DNA of 64,000 bases, from contig NZ_CP009518.1 in NCBI RefSeq assembly GCF_000970325.1, forward strand, positions 248,001 through 312,000, given 5' to 3'. Positions 46,529-55,488 of this stretch are shown here, piece by piece. Source of the stretch: Methanococcoides methylutens MM1 (GTDB lineage Archaea; Halobacteriota; Methanosarcinia; Methanosarcinales; Methanosarcinaceae). Both the position numbers and the translations under genes were made by a program. Each line of letters opens with the position of its first letter. The stretch's first letter is position 1. The notes beneath the pieces were generated by a model, which was given only the letters and a program-made list of their open reading frames with translations, was not told where the DNA came from and ran no database searches.

Positions 46529-46702
46529 AATGAAGCCCCTCGTAAAAGTAAAGAGATTTGGTGTTCGATCACTTTATATTAATAATATATATCTCATGAA
46601 CCCTTATAGTATTTTTGAAGTCTTTATTATGTTGCCATCATTTCGGTATTTAATATGATTATTCGCTATTTGATGGCTCAAAAAGGGTGGGAGGTCCTAT
46701 AT
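46529..46702. promoter_or_regulatory. Divergent promoter region MgtC-like/MBL-rhodanese
   Basis: 174 bases between two divergent genes. TTTATATTAATAATATATAT at 46572-46591 is a TATA-rich stretch that could serve either direction. GGGAGGT at 46689-46695 is the ribosome site of the forward gene. Confidence 0.45.
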
Positions 46703-48130
46703 TTGATCATCAGGCAGATATTTACAGACGGAATAGCTCATAGTTCATACCTTCTTGGAGGGAACAATACATGTGCAGTGGTCGATCCGGATCGCGACAT
46801 CGATGTCTACATGGATGTTGCATCTGAGATGGGCTGGAAGATCACCCATGTCCTGGAAACCCATCTACATGCGGATTTCATCTCCGGCCACATGGAACTA
46901 ATGGAAAGGACCGGTGCTAAGATAGTGGTCCCGGCTTCCGCGAATTGTATTTTCGATTCCATGAAGGTATCCAAAGGAGATTCATTTGAGATGGAGGACA
47001 TGGTCATAGAGGTTCTGGAAACCCCGGGACACACGCCGGAGCATGTTTCCTATGTTGTCACTGACAGGTCCCGTGGTGAGGTTCCTGTTTGTGTATTCTG
47101 TGGTGATACCCTTTTTGTAGGCGATGTTGGAAGGCCTGACCTGTTCCCGGGAAGAGCAGAGGAGCTGGCATCAAAACTCCATGACAGCCTTCACGAAAAA
47201 CTGCTGAAACTGCCTGATCATTGTGAAGTATATCCTGCACATGGTGCAGGTTCTCTGTGTGGAAGGTCCATGGCTGCAAAACGCAGTACCACCATCGGTT
47301 ATGAGCGTCTTTACAATTATGCCCTGAACATCAGTGACCGGGAAGATTTCATCCATTCGCTTACTGAGAACATGCCTAAGGCTCCCGACCATTTCAGCCG
47401 TTGCAGCGAGGTCAACAAAAGGGGGCCGGAACTGCTTGATGATCTTCCTTCCCTGAAAGCTATCCCCCCTGCAGATTTCAGCAAAATGGTCGAAGATCCC
47501 GACACCGTTGTCCTTGATATCCGCTGCTATGAGGCATTCGGTGGACGTCATATCCCTGGCGCATACAGCATCGACCTGAAGAGTAATTTTGCCACATTCA
47601 CAGGTTGGTTGCTTCCTCCGGACAGGAACATCCTGCTGGTTTCCGACTCTCCTGAACATGCATCCGAAGCAGCAGTATGGCTACACAGGGTAGATCTTGA
47701 CAGGATCATCGGATTCCTTGAAGGGGGTATGCATGCATGGGCCATGGCAGGTCTTCCCACAGAACATCTCTGTCAGGTGTCAAGTCCTGAGCTTGACAAC
47801 ATGGTCAGGGATGAAGAAGAGTTTATTCTTGTGGACGTCAGGGCATCTTCCGAGTTCAGATCAGGGCATATCGACAGGGCAGTTAACATTCCTGTAGAAG
47901 AGATCAGACATTCTTACAAGGAGCTTGATCCCGGAGCAAAGACTCTGGTGATCTGTGGAAGCGGACATCGCTCCAGCATGGCTGCAAGCATTCTGCAACA
48001 GAATAATTTTAGTGATGTCCACAACGTTTCAGGTGGGATGACAGGTTACAATGCTGCAGGCTTTGGTCCGGATTGTCCGTTGTGTGCACTTCCATGGGCG
48101 TCTTCCGGGAAAGGGAAGAAGGATGAATAA
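46703..48130 (+). CDS. Metallo-beta-lactamase/persulfide dioxygenase-like protein with two rhodanese domains
   Basis: 475 residues if begun at the TTG at 46703, seven bases after GGGAGGT; the ATG at 46655 has no ribosome site. Residues about 1-230 form a beta-lactamase fold with ETHLHADFISGH, TPGHTPEH, FCGDTLFVGDVGR and YPAHGAGSLCG, the pattern of ETHE1/CstB-type persulfide dioxygenases. Two rhodanese domains follow, at about 255-350 and 370-465. The first has SDSP where the catalytic cysteine should be and is probably inactive; the second keeps CGSGHRS. It probably handles sulfane sulfur, oxidising or transferring it. Confidence 0.85.
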   Translation: MIIRQIFTDGIAHSSYLLGGNNTCAVVDPDRDIDVYMDVASEMGWKITHVLETHLHADFISGHMELMERTGAKIVVPASANCIFDSMKVSKGDSFEMEDMVIEVLETPGHTPEHVSYVVTDRSRGEVPVCVFCGDTLFVGDVGRPDLFPGRAEELASKLHDSLHEKLLKLPDHCEVYPAHGAGSLCGRSMAAKRSTTIGYERLYNYALNISDREDFIHSLTENMPKAPDHFSRCSEVNKRGPELLDDLPSLKAIPPADFSKMVEDPDTVVLDIRCYEAFGGRHIPGAYSIDLKSNFATFTGWLLPPDRNILLVSDSPEHASEAAVWLHRVDLDRIIGFLEGGMHAWAMAGLPTEHLCQVSSPELDNMVRDEEEFILVDVRASSEFRSGHIDRAVNIPVEEIRHSYKELDPGAKTLVICGSGHRSSMAASILQQNNFSDVHNVSGGMTGYNAAGFGPDCPLCALPWASSGKGKKDE

Positions 48131-48147
48131 TAAAAGTAATAGGGCCA

Positions 48148-48528
48148 TCAAAGGCTATGCTGTGTCAGCCCGAGTCCCTGGTCCTTGTCCACGTTAATGC
48201 TCTTAGGTCGGTACAACTTCCCTGCTTTCCAGGAATCAATTGCCTCCTGTACTGTAGCATCGGCACCTATGAAGATGTCAATATCATTTTTGTTCAGCAG
48301 GTCCACGATCTTCTGGCCTACTCCGGAACACAGGACAACGTCCACTCCGGCCTTTACCAGCAGTTCATGGGGTAATCCTTTTCCACCCACATGGACACTT
48401 GTGTTCTCCATGACCTCAACTTCTTCTGTTTCGCTGTCATAGATCGTGTATGTGGCAGCCTTTCCAAAATGAAGTTCGACCTCATCTTCCAATCCACCTT
48501 TTTCCGTGCTGGGTATAGCAATTTTCAT
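48148..48528 (-). CDS. NifX/NafY-like iron-molybdenum cofactor-binding domain protein (copy 1)
   Basis: 126 residues of the dinitrogenase iron-molybdenum cofactor family, with IAIPSTEKGGLEDEVELHFGKA at the start and GVDVVLCSGVGQKIVDLL in the middle. Stand-alone members bind metal clusters; some, called orange protein, work with MinD-like ATPases. It is the last gene of the reverse-strand cluster that starts at 52053 and is a paralogue of the first gene there. It has a single cysteine (VLCSG) and no His-rich tail. Confidence 0.85.
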   Translation of the reverse strand: MKIAIPSTEKGGLEDEVELHFGKAATYTIYDSETEEVEVMENTSVHVGGKGLPHELLVKAGVDVVLCSGVGQKIVDLLNKNDIDIFIGADATVQEAIDSWKAGKLYRPKSINVDKDQGLGLTQHSL

Positions 48529-48675
48529 ATTCTCACCTTTTCCGGCGAAGAATATGTTCTCATTATTTGATATACTTCTGCATGGAAAGAAGTCAAAAAA
48601 ATCCCGAAAAAACTGCAGTGGTCTGAAGGTATTAGATTGTACAACTGACGACCTGGGATGATCTGTCAGTTCTAT
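48529..48675 (-). other. Short intergenic region inside the NifX/MinD cluster
   Basis: 147 bases between the MBL gene and the last NifX-like gene. I see no hairpin with a T-run on the reverse strand, so transcription could continue through it. A GAAAAGGTGAG stretch at its left end is the ribosome site of the NifX-like gene. Confidence 0.4.
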
Positions 48676-49332
48676 TCAGATCTCAAAGCTGTACCCTGCC
48701 TCAATAGGTACAAAAGTATCCGGGAACATGCTTTTGATGGTATCGATGTTCGATGTACAGTGTCCGGCACCTATAAACTCCAGTCCTTCCAGAAGTTCAT
48801 ACTCCCTGCTATCATGCAGACCTCCAATGATGCCGCAGACCTCTCCTTCTGAAGCTGCCGCTCCGATTATGGCTTCCAGTCCCGGGTGTGCACATCCTGT
48901 GATGACGAAAATACCTTTTGCTGTTTCCAGCATCAGGGACTGCTCTTTAGGATTATTCCCGAGTTCACCTGTAGAAAAGACGTTGTTGCATATCCTGCAT
49001 CTGTCGGTGACCTCATGCAAAGTGGAATGGGCAGATATCTCTTTTTTAAGTTTCTCTGAAAAGGACGCAGGGACAAAGACCTCAAGGTTCCTGCTGGTGT
49101 TCAATATCACCGGCAGACCACCTATGTGGTCCCAGTGCTGGTGGGAAAGCACGAGAATATCGATATTTTCGACAGGGATATTCAATTCCGACAGATTGTG
49201 CCTTAAAGCACAGCCATCCCACCCCGTATCAAAAAGTATCTTCCTATCCTCGGTCTCAATATAGCAGGAAAATCCCCACCCTTTCCTGAAAGGTGGTTTT
49301 GCTTCATTATCATAGACGATGGTGACCTTCAT
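48676..49332 (-). CDS. Metallo-beta-lactamase-fold hydrolase, MptA/RFAP-synthase-like group
   Basis: 218 residues from the ATG at 49332, which overlaps the stop of the DUF1847 gene (TGATG). Metal-binding blocks are LSHQHWDHIGG near residues 64-74 (HxHxDH), TGCAHPG near 152 and a late GAGHCTS near 194. It belongs to the branch often annotated 7,8-dihydropterin-6-methyl-beta-ribofuranosylaminobenzene-phosphate synthase-like; the true reaction is unknown. The overlap shows that it belongs to the NifX/MinD cluster. Confidence 0.82.
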   Translation of the reverse strand: MKVTIVYDNEAKPPFRKGWGFSCYIETEDRKILFDTGWDGCALRHNLSELNIPVENIDILVLSHQHWDHIGGLPVILNTSRNLEVFVPASFSEKLKKEISAHSTLHEVTDRCRICNNVFSTGELGNNPKEQSLMLETAKGIFVITGCAHPGLEAIIGAAASEGEVCGIIGGLHDSREYELLEGLEFIGAGHCTSNIDTIKSMFPDTFVPIEAGYSFEI

Positions 49333-49904
49333 CACTTGTTCCCCATTCCGAAACGATTCCTCTGGTAATATCCGGAATAAAGTGCCCCTGCAGGATTGTG
49401 TGCAAGGACCCTGTCCTTTACAATGAAAGTCGTGACAGGTGCTTCGGAATACTTGTTGAACATTATGTCGTGGCCCATGCAGAGTCCCACTATGATGTTA
49501 AGGTCTGTTCCCACCCTGTTGAGCATCGTTGCCTGGGCAATGGGGTTGCAGGTTGTTTCCCTTCCCTCTCTGATCTTGTCCAGTCCGTACTTTTCCTTAT
49601 CCACGCCACAGATCTTGCAGCATACGGACTCTACTATGAAGTCTTTCTCAAGTATCTGGCAGAGAGTCCTGGCCTCATCTCCCAGACCCAGGCAGAAAGC
49701 GACCCCGAGTTTGCGGTATCCCATTTCCTTCGCAAAAAGGATGAGCTCTTCAAGCCTTGTTTTCTGCATGTAGAAGTTAGCCTCTATCTTTGAGGCTGCT
49801 TTCATCATATCAAGATCTTCTGCAACATATTCAGGCTGCACTTCCCTTGGAGTACAATCCTTTCCCTCCCTGCATCTTCTTGTATCACAGGATGCGCATT
49901 TCAT
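49332..49904 (-). CDS. DUF1847 cysteine-rich protein
   Basis: 190 residues of the DUF1847 family, which has many cysteines and is thought to bind metal. Blocks are CASCDTRRCREGKDC at the N-terminus, LGVAFCLGLGDEA near 65, VCCKICGVDK near 94 and NIIVGLCMGHDIMF near 135. It lies 39 bases after the second MinD-like ATPase, and its stop overlaps the MBL start. It could be a redox or metallocluster carrier working with the ATPases (inference). Confidence 0.85.
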   Translation of the reverse strand: MKCASCDTRRCREGKDCTPREVQPEYVAEDLDMMKAASKIEANFYMQKTRLEELILFAKEMGYRKLGVAFCLGLGDEARTLCQILEKDFIVESVCCKICGVDKEKYGLDKIREGRETTCNPIAQATMLNRVGTDLNIIVGLCMGHDIMFNKYSEAPVTTFIVKDRVLAHNPAGALYSGYYQRNRFGMGNK

Positions 49905-49943
49905 CGTCTGTCCACCTTTTATAGTATTAATATGCCTTTTTTA

Positions 49944-50813
49944 TTATGAGGTTGCATCGAGTTCTGCTTTCACAGTTCTCCAGATGCTTTTCAGGTTCTC
50001 TGAGAACTCATTGTCCGCATATTCAATGACGGTCTTTTTCCCTATCATCGCCCTGTTAGGTATTGTGTCATACGGAAGCTTTCCTGCAACCACAATGCCA
50101 TTTTCCTCGCATGATATCTCGATCTGCTTTGTGTTTTCTTCATTTATGTTATATTTATTGATGCAGACGATGGCAGGAATTCCGAAATGGTCAGTGACCT
50201 TTATTATTCTTTCCAGATCGTGTATGCCTGATACACTTGGTTCAGTGACAATAAGTGCAAGGTCAGCACCGGTAATGGTAGCTATAACAGGACAGCCTGT
50301 TCCCGGAGGACCGTCGTAGATAACAAGGTCGGAACCATTTTCCCCTGCGAGCGACATTGCATGTTCTTTTACTGAAGTAACAAGTTTACCGCTTGCTTCT
50401 TGTCCGATAAACAGTTCTGCATGTACCATCGGGCCATACCTTGTATTTGAACTGAAGACCGTTCCTGAGGGGTTGTCTACCATTGTAATGGCATTCTCAG
50501 GGCATACATATTCGCAGACCCCGCAACCTTCGCATTTGCAGCTGTTTATGGAATGGTCCGGGAAGATCGCATTAAAATTGCAATTCTCGATACACAGGTT
50601 GCAGCCGGAACATTTCTCATCATCTATATTTGCGACGTCCATTCCGTGGAAATCGAAGGTTTCAATGACCTTTGGTTCAAGTAGAAGATGCATGTTAGGC
50701 GCATCCACATCACAGTCTGCTATAATACTGTTCTCTGCAAGTGATGCAATAGCTGCAGTGATGGTTGTCTTGCCGGTCCCGCCTTTACCGCTTATTATGA
50801 CAAGCTGTTTCAT
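49944..50813 (-). CDS. MinD/Mrp-like P-loop ATPase with ferredoxin insert (copy 1)
   Basis: 289 residues. Deviant Walker A GKGGTGKTT is at residues 8-16. Two 4Fe-4S motifs are inserted near 68-110: CSGCNLCIENC and CEGCGVCEYVC. A Walker B-like LVIYDGPPGTGCPV follows near 160-175. Such proteins load or transfer Fe-S or other metal clusters using ATP. It overlaps the second MinD-like gene by four bases, so the pair probably forms a heteromer, as reported for MrpORP-type complexes. Confidence 0.88.
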   Translation of the reverse strand: MKQLVIISGKGGTGKTTITAAIASLAENSIIADCDVDAPNMHLLLEPKVIETFDFHGMDVANIDDEKCSGCNLCIENCNFNAIFPDHSINSCKCEGCGVCEYVCPENAITMVDNPSGTVFSSNTRYGPMVHAELFIGQEASGKLVTSVKEHAMSLAGENGSDLVIYDGPPGTGCPVIATITGADLALIVTEPSVSGIHDLERIIKVTDHFGIPAIVCINKYNINEENTKQIEISCEENGIVVAGKLPYDTIPNRAMIGKKTVIEYADNEFSENLKSIWRTVKAELDATS

Positions 50814-51667
50814 GCTTCTTCCCTCTTGCCGTATCTGTCTTTTATAGAATTATGGAGCTGCATGAACTTCTCTTTCCACTCTTCCATCTCCTCAACGAAT
50901 GGAATTCCCTCTGAGTAAAGTCGTGCTATCCTTGTATCCTGAGGTATTTTCATAAGGACTTCGATGCCTTCGTCAGCACAGTATTTTTCCACACTGTCAT
51001 CACCGCTTCCACTTCGGTTGATAAGTATTCCGTGTGGTATCTTGAGGATTCTGGCTACTTCTACCGCCAGTTTCAGGTCATGTAATCCAAAGGGAGTGGG
51101 CTCAGTAACAAGGATACAGTAATCGACATCTTCGAGGGTGGTCAGTACAGGGCATGCGGTTCCGGGCGGTGCATCAATAATAGTTGTCCTGGTCGGATCG
51201 ATGTATTTTTTCACCTCTCCGATCACAGGTGATGCCATGGTCTGGCCGATATCCAGCAGTCCTTCGTATAGTTCCGGACCGTTTTGGTCTTTGGTTGTTG
51301 ATTTCCTTATTATGCCTGTAACGATCTCGCATTCTTGAATTGCCCCTTCGGGGCATACCATCATGCATCCGCCACAACTGTGGCATAGTGCAGGAAATGT
51401 CATGATCTTGTTCGGAAGAGTTGCAATCGCATTGAAACGGCAGAATTCAGAACATTTTTTACAATATGTGCAGTTCTCTTCCAGGATTTCAGGGATGATC
51501 GATGTTACCTCTGTGATCGGCTCCATTTCCCTTTTGAGGAACAGGTTGCAGTTAGGTTCTTCAACATCACAGTCCATGAGTTGTGCATTCTGAAGTGAAA
51601 GGGCAAGGTTCACCGCTACAGTGGTCTTGCCTGTTCCACCTTTTCCGCTTGCTATTGCGATCTTCAT
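50810..51667 (-). CDS. MinD/Mrp-like P-loop ATPase with ferredoxin insert (copy 2)
   Basis: 285 residues and a paralogue of the gene at 49944. It has Walker A GKGGTGKTT at residues 7-15, CTYCKKCSEFC and CHSCGGCMMVC cluster motifs near 69-108, and IIDAPPGTACPV near 165. It comes after the His-tailed NifX-like gene (8 bases between) and is coupled to the next ATPase by an ATGA overlap. Its probable role is ATP-dependent metal-cluster handling in the same complex. Confidence 0.88.
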   Translation of the reverse strand: MKIAIASGKGGTGKTTVAVNLALSLQNAQLMDCDVEEPNCNLFLKREMEPITEVTSIIPEILEENCTYCKKCSEFCRFNAIATLPNKIMTFPALCHSCGGCMMVCPEGAIQECEIVTGIIRKSTTKDQNGPELYEGLLDIGQTMASPVIGEVKKYIDPTRTTIIDAPPGTACPVLTTLEDVDYCILVTEPTPFGLHDLKLAVEVARILKIPHGILINRSGSGDDSVEKYCADEGIEVLMKIPQDTRIARLYSEGIPFVEEMEEWKEKFMQLHNSIKDRYGKREEA

Positions 51668-51675
51668 GATATCAT

Positions 51676-52053
51676 TCAGTGCTGGTGATTATGGTCGTGG
51701 TCGTGTCCCTGGCAGACATTCTCACTGTTCGGACTTGCAAGGTTTCCTTCTTTCCATTCTGAAATAGCTGCTTCTACTGTTCCCTGAGCTCCAACGAAAA
51801 CCTCTATCCCGAATTCTGAGAACATGTTGACAGCTTTTGTTCCAAGTCCCCCGCAGAGCATTATATCGACGCCTGCATTTGATAGCAGTTCAGGTGGCAA
51901 TCCCACGCCGCCGTTGTGCTGGCTTGTGTTCTCTACGATCTGGACATCATCTGTTTCGGTGTCAAGTACTGTATATACCGGGACCATTCCAAAGTGCTGT
52001 CCGACAAGGTCTTCTAATCCACCACTTTTTGCAGAAGGTATGCATACTTTCAT
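51676..52053 (-). CDS. NifX/NafY-like domain protein with His-rich tail (copy 2)
   Basis: 125 residues, the first gene of the reverse cluster. The cofactor-binding fold is shown by VCIPSAKSGGLEDLVGQHFG and GVDIMLCGGLGTKAVNMF. The C-terminus is CQGHDHDHNHQH, which copy 1 lacks and which is likely to bind metal (nickel, zinc or copper). AGAGGTT before the ATG is the ribosome site. Together with the two MinD-like ATPases it forms the core of an orange-protein-like system. Confidence 0.86.
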   Translation of the reverse strand: MKVCIPSAKSGGLEDLVGQHFGMVPVYTVLDTETDDVQIVENTSQHNGGVGLPPELLSNAGVDIMLCGGLGTKAVNMFSEFGIEVFVGAQGTVEAAISEWKEGNLASPNSENVCQGHDHDHNHQH

Positions 52054-52374
52054 CTTTTTAACCTCTTATAATTTTTAAATTTGGTTTATTATGCTCATAT
52101 ATGAGGAAGTATATAAAGATGATGGGTTAGCTTGATATATTTAATCTCTTTTGTGCATTTTAATCTTCAAATTTCTAAACCTTTGTATAAGTCCCTGTGG
52201 GTTGTTCCTTACTCAGAATAAGTTGTTCTGGAATGCGATGAAGGTAACAGGTTATAATTAATGCCAATAGAGTATATGCTCGGGAAAACTCGCTTAAAGG
52301 CAGAACAGAATTTAAAAATGAATTTAATTTGAATTTTAAGTAATTAAAAAAAAGAAAGGAAAAAAGAATTGGAC
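52054..52374. other. Intergenic region before the NifX/MinD cluster
   Basis: 321 AT-rich bases with no gene. A perfect 12-bp palindrome, CTCATATATGAG, lies at 52094-52105 about 40 bases before the NifX-like start and could be a TATA element or operator. Near 52320-52370 the reverse strand is rich in T, as expected for transcript ends after mtbA. Confidence 0.5.
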
Positions 52375-53406
52375 TTAGTAAGTCCAGCTCTTTGCGACCT
52401 CGATCATTGCCTGGAGGTTCTCGGTTGGGGTCTGGCTTACTGTACCGCAGCCAGGTGCGAGAAGTCCCTTGCCATCGAGCTCTTTGAGTACTCTCTCAGA
52501 TTCTGTCTTGACGAACTCTGCGCTCTGGTTCCAGAGGCAGTTGACTGGGTCAAGGTTACCGACGATGAGTGCTTTCTCGACCTTTGTGACTGCTGTTGCT
52601 GCGTTAACGTTCTGGTCGACACTGATTGCGTCTACACCGCAGGTCTCCATGATTGCAAGACCTTCTGTTGTGTCACCACAGATGTGGAGTACGGATGGTA
52701 CGCCCTTCTCGTGAAGTGCGTCAATGAGCTTCTGGTGGAATGGTACTACGAACATCTTGTAGAAGTCTCCGCCAATAAGCTGGTAGCTTGCTGTTGGGTC
52801 AATGATTGAGAATACGCTTGCGCCTGCTTCTACCTGTGCGAGTGCGTACTTGATGGAGAAGTCTGTTGCGAATTCCATTACTTCAAGACCGTATTCCTGC
52901 TTTGTCATGATGTCCATGAACCAGGAGTCTCCGGTGAGGTGCTGTGCGAGTGAGAAAGGACCGATCATACTTCCGATGATTGGGACTTCATCTTCATACT
53001 TCTCTTTGAGGATCTTGATTGCTTCGAGGACGATGGAAGTTCTCTTTGCTGGGTCTGCAACATCGAATCCTTCGAACTGCTTGAGGTCGTCAAGGCTTTT
53101 TACAACGTGGCTGATGACGGATGGCTGCTGTACCTTTGTACCGTCCTTGATGCCACAGCCGAAGAACTCTGCTTCTGCGGTGATGTCGAATGGGACACGG
53201 ATTGCTTCGAAACCGACAACTGTGTGACCTGCTTCTGCGAGTGCAGCAAGCTTTGCAGCATCGTAGTTTGCTTCTGGCCAGAATACGTCGATTGCTTCCA
53301 TCTGGTCTACTGTTCCGGTCTGTGTGACACAGACAGCTGGCATCCTGTCAACTTTCTCTCCCTGTAATACGCGGACTAATCTTTCCTTCTGTGTGTATTC
53401 GGACAT
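52375..53406 (-). CDS. mtbA: Methylcobamide:CoM methyltransferase, MtbA/MtaA family
   Basis: 343 residues of the uroporphyrinogen decarboxylase-like methyltransferase family. The enzyme moves a methyl group from a methylated corrinoid protein to coenzyme M, the step joining methylamine or methanol use to methanogenesis. The zinc ligands are expected in LHICGDT near residues 241-247 (His and Cys) and in APGCGTVS near 322 (Cys). The adjacent pyrrolysine operon makes the methylamine form MtbA more likely, but MtaA for methanol cannot be excluded by eye. A TATA box at 53471-53480 and an AAGGAG site precede it. There is no in-frame UAG. Confidence 0.87.
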   Translation of the reverse strand: MSEYTQKERLVRVLQGEKVDRMPAVCVTQTGTVDQMEAIDVFWPEANYDAAKLAALAEAGHTVVGFEAIRVPFDITAEAEFFGCGIKDGTKVQQPSVISHVVKSLDDLKQFEGFDVADPAKRTSIVLEAIKILKEKYEDEVPIIGSMIGPFSLAQHLTGDSWFMDIMTKQEYGLEVMEFATDFSIKYALAQVEAGASVFSIIDPTASYQLIGGDFYKMFVVPFHQKLIDALHEKGVPSVLHICGDTTEGLAIMETCGVDAISVDQNVNAATAVTKVEKALIVGNLDPVNCLWNQSAEFVKTESERVLKELDGKGLLAPGCGTVSQTPTENLQAMIEVAKSWTY

Positions 53407-53470
53407 TTACATTCTCCTTTATACTAAATCCTTTATAATCACTAAAAAGGTAGTTACGCTATGTATTTGC

Positions 53471-53484
53471 AATATATATACCTT
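53471..53484 (-). promoter_or_regulatory. Candidate TATA box for the mtbA gene
   Basis: The reverse strand reads AAGGTATATATATT here. A transcript start about 25 bases on would leave a leader of some 40 bases ending in AAGGAGAATGTAA before the ATG. No hairpin is obvious in the leader. Confidence 0.6.
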
Positions 53485-53612
53485 TTTGTTTGAAAAAAAT
53501 CAAATGCAATAGTCGCATTAGGCAAGTATTTTGGATTTATTTTAGTACTTTATGATATGTTTTGACAGGCATTTTTTCCTGCCAATACATAACTCCTATT
53601 TTTGTATAGAAT

Positions 53613-54392
53613 TTAAAAAATTGAATAGAGCATTGCTGCAACACCAATTACCAGTGGTTCCATGACAAGGTCAATATCGTATTTCTCCACAAGGTCGTCC
53701 GGCAGGGCGCACGGGATGCCCGGGGTTGATACCAGACATCTTTCTGCGATCATTCCTTCTGATATCGTGTTTGCATTTGGGGTTGCCTCAAATACCATGG
53801 AGAACTTCCTTGGTTTTTCAATGTCAAAGGCGTTGACGCCCAGCTCTTCGATAGCTTTGTTCATGAACTCGGTGTTCGGGTCGCATGCATACACATTGAA
53901 TCCCTTTTTCACAAGGTGTGATGCGCCTGCGTATCCCACACGTCCAAGACCGATGACCAGAACGTCCTTTGAATCAGCGTGCTTGTATCTTGAAGCTATC
54001 TCTGAGTAGATCACGCCGGTGCATATATGGTTTGTTGCGATCTTACCATTGCTTAAGTTGTGTGCAATAAAGATATGATCGTCTGCCATCAGTATGATGT
54101 CCGCACCACCTGCAACTGCCTCATAATATCCTGTCATGTCCGGATGTTCGGTGATAAAACCTTCAAGTCCGAAATATTCGGTTATTGCAAGCAGGGATGC
54201 TGAGAAGTTACCAATGATACCGTTGCCAGCAGTGATGGGTACAATTCCCACTTTCTGGTTTCCGGGTTTTGTGCCATAGGCTTCCTCACATATCTGTGAG
54301 ATATCCTCTCCGGTAGCTCCTTTTATAATATCATTGTTCGCGTTAAGCTTGTTCAGCAGGTCTTCCAGATCTTCAGGTGTTAATAATGCCAT
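53613..54392 (-). CDS. pylD: Pyrrolysine synthase dehydrogenase PylD
   Basis: 259 residues from the ATG at 54392 (MALLTPEDL), which matches the length and start of known PylD; a GTG three codons earlier is less likely. It performs the last step of pyrrolysine synthesis, NAD-dependent oxidation and ring closure of D-ornithyl-lysine. The Rossmann loop VLVIGLGRVGYAGA lies near residues 147-160, and the late SMVFEATPNANTISE block is conserved. It is the last gene of the operon, 12 bases after pylC. Confidence 0.95.
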   Translation of the reverse strand: MALLTPEDLEDLLNKLNANNDIIKGATGEDISQICEEAYGTKPGNQKVGIVPITAGNGIIGNFSASLLAITEYFGLEGFITEHPDMTGYYEAVAGGADIILMADDHIFIAHNLSNGKIATNHICTGVIYSEIASRYKHADSKDVLVIGLGRVGYAGASHLVKKGFNVYACDPNTEFMNKAIEELGVNAFDIEKPRKFSMVFEATPNANTISEGMIAERCLVSTPGIPCALPDDLVEKYDIDLVMEPLVIGVAAMLYSIF

Positions 54393-54404
54393 AGTTATCA
54401 CTTC

Positions 54405-55487
54405 TTATAATCCATAATGTTGTCCGATATGTGCAATTCCTCTATTGCGTGCTATTTGTGTTGCATCTTCATCGATGCCCTTTGAGATGAGGGTGAATAC
54501 AGTGTCCTTGCCTTCACTCCTGAAGATCTCAAGTCCGTCCTCTTCATGGTACATATCATACGTGTCTCCCATTGACAGTACATGTTCTCCCACGGGAACA
54601 AGTTCTCCATTCCTCAGCAATAGGTGCTCAAAGATACAGTATCCTTCTTCAGGTGCCCTTTCAATCTCATCAACGCCCTCGTTGAATGCCTTCATGAGCA
54701 TTTCAACAAGGTTGATACCGCTTGAATGGTACACAGCTGTTGGTGTCTGGCTGGGGAACCTGGCATCGATCTCCAGTACCTTAAGTCCTCTTTTGGAGGC
54801 GATGGCCTCTACGTCCATGATACCTTTCAGGTTGAGATTTGCAGCTAATGCGTATGATATCTTCCTGAACTCAGGGTTGTGGTCAATAGGAGTTATCATG
54901 TGGCAATCATAGGTATCATCGATGTGCACCTTTGTTTCCTTCACCACTGCAAAATGCTCCCCATCTCCGATGATCTCCAGTGACACGACATCACCTTCCA
55001 GGTACTCCTCGATCATCATGGAAGGGTCAAGCCCGTCGAGCTCACTGTCATCGTAGATTATCTTTGTCCCTATGCTGCTGCTCTCGCATGGAGGCTTGAC
55101 AAAATACGGCGGTTGTGATGGGTTATCGTCCGGGGTTGGTACTCCTATGGAAACAAAGTATTCCTTGGACCTTTTCTTGTCCATGCTGATGTGGTATGCA
55201 TCAAAATCAAAAAGAACGGGGCATTCCAGCTTACTGCTGATGTCCCGAATAAAATCAAGGGTCCCAAGGTTCTCATTGACCGGAATTATGGCATCTACAT
55301 CCTTTGAGATGTCGATGAATCTTTCCGGTTCCTGAGTTATGTCAAAACAGTGGAACTCGTCAACAACATTGCGTATAAGGGGCATCCTGTTCCGATCGAT
55401 CAGGACAACATCCATCCCCGCTTTCCTGGCAAGATAGCTCACTTCGAAGCCCTGAAGCTTGCCTCCTATCAAACATATCGTCGTCAT
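54405..55487 (-). CDS. pylC: Pyrrolysine ligase PylC
   Basis: 360 residues from the ATG at 55487, one base after the pylB stop. It is an ATP-grasp ligase that joins D-ornithine to lysine. Blocks are ICLIGGKLQGFEVSYLARKAG at the N-terminus, YFVKPPCESSSIGTKI near residue 122 (the glycine-rich lid is altered to serines), and VEAIASKRGLKVLEIDARFPSQTP near 215 with acidic metal ligands. It lies in the pylTSBCD order. Confidence 0.95.
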   Translation of the reverse strand: MTTICLIGGKLQGFEVSYLARKAGMDVVLIDRNRMPLIRNVVDEFHCFDITQEPERFIDISKDVDAIIPVNENLGTLDFIRDISSKLECPVLFDFDAYHISMDKKRSKEYFVSIGVPTPDDNPSQPPYFVKPPCESSSIGTKIIYDDSELDGLDPSMMIEEYLEGDVVSLEIIGDGEHFAVVKETKVHIDDTYDCHMITPIDHNPEFRKISYALAANLNLKGIMDVEAIASKRGLKVLEIDARFPSQTPTAVYHSSGINLVEMLMKAFNEGVDEIERAPEEGYCIFEHLLLRNGELVPVGEHVLSMGDTYDMYHEEDGLEIFRSEGKDTVFTLISKGIDEDATQIARNRGIAHIGQHYGL

Positions 55488-55488
55488 C

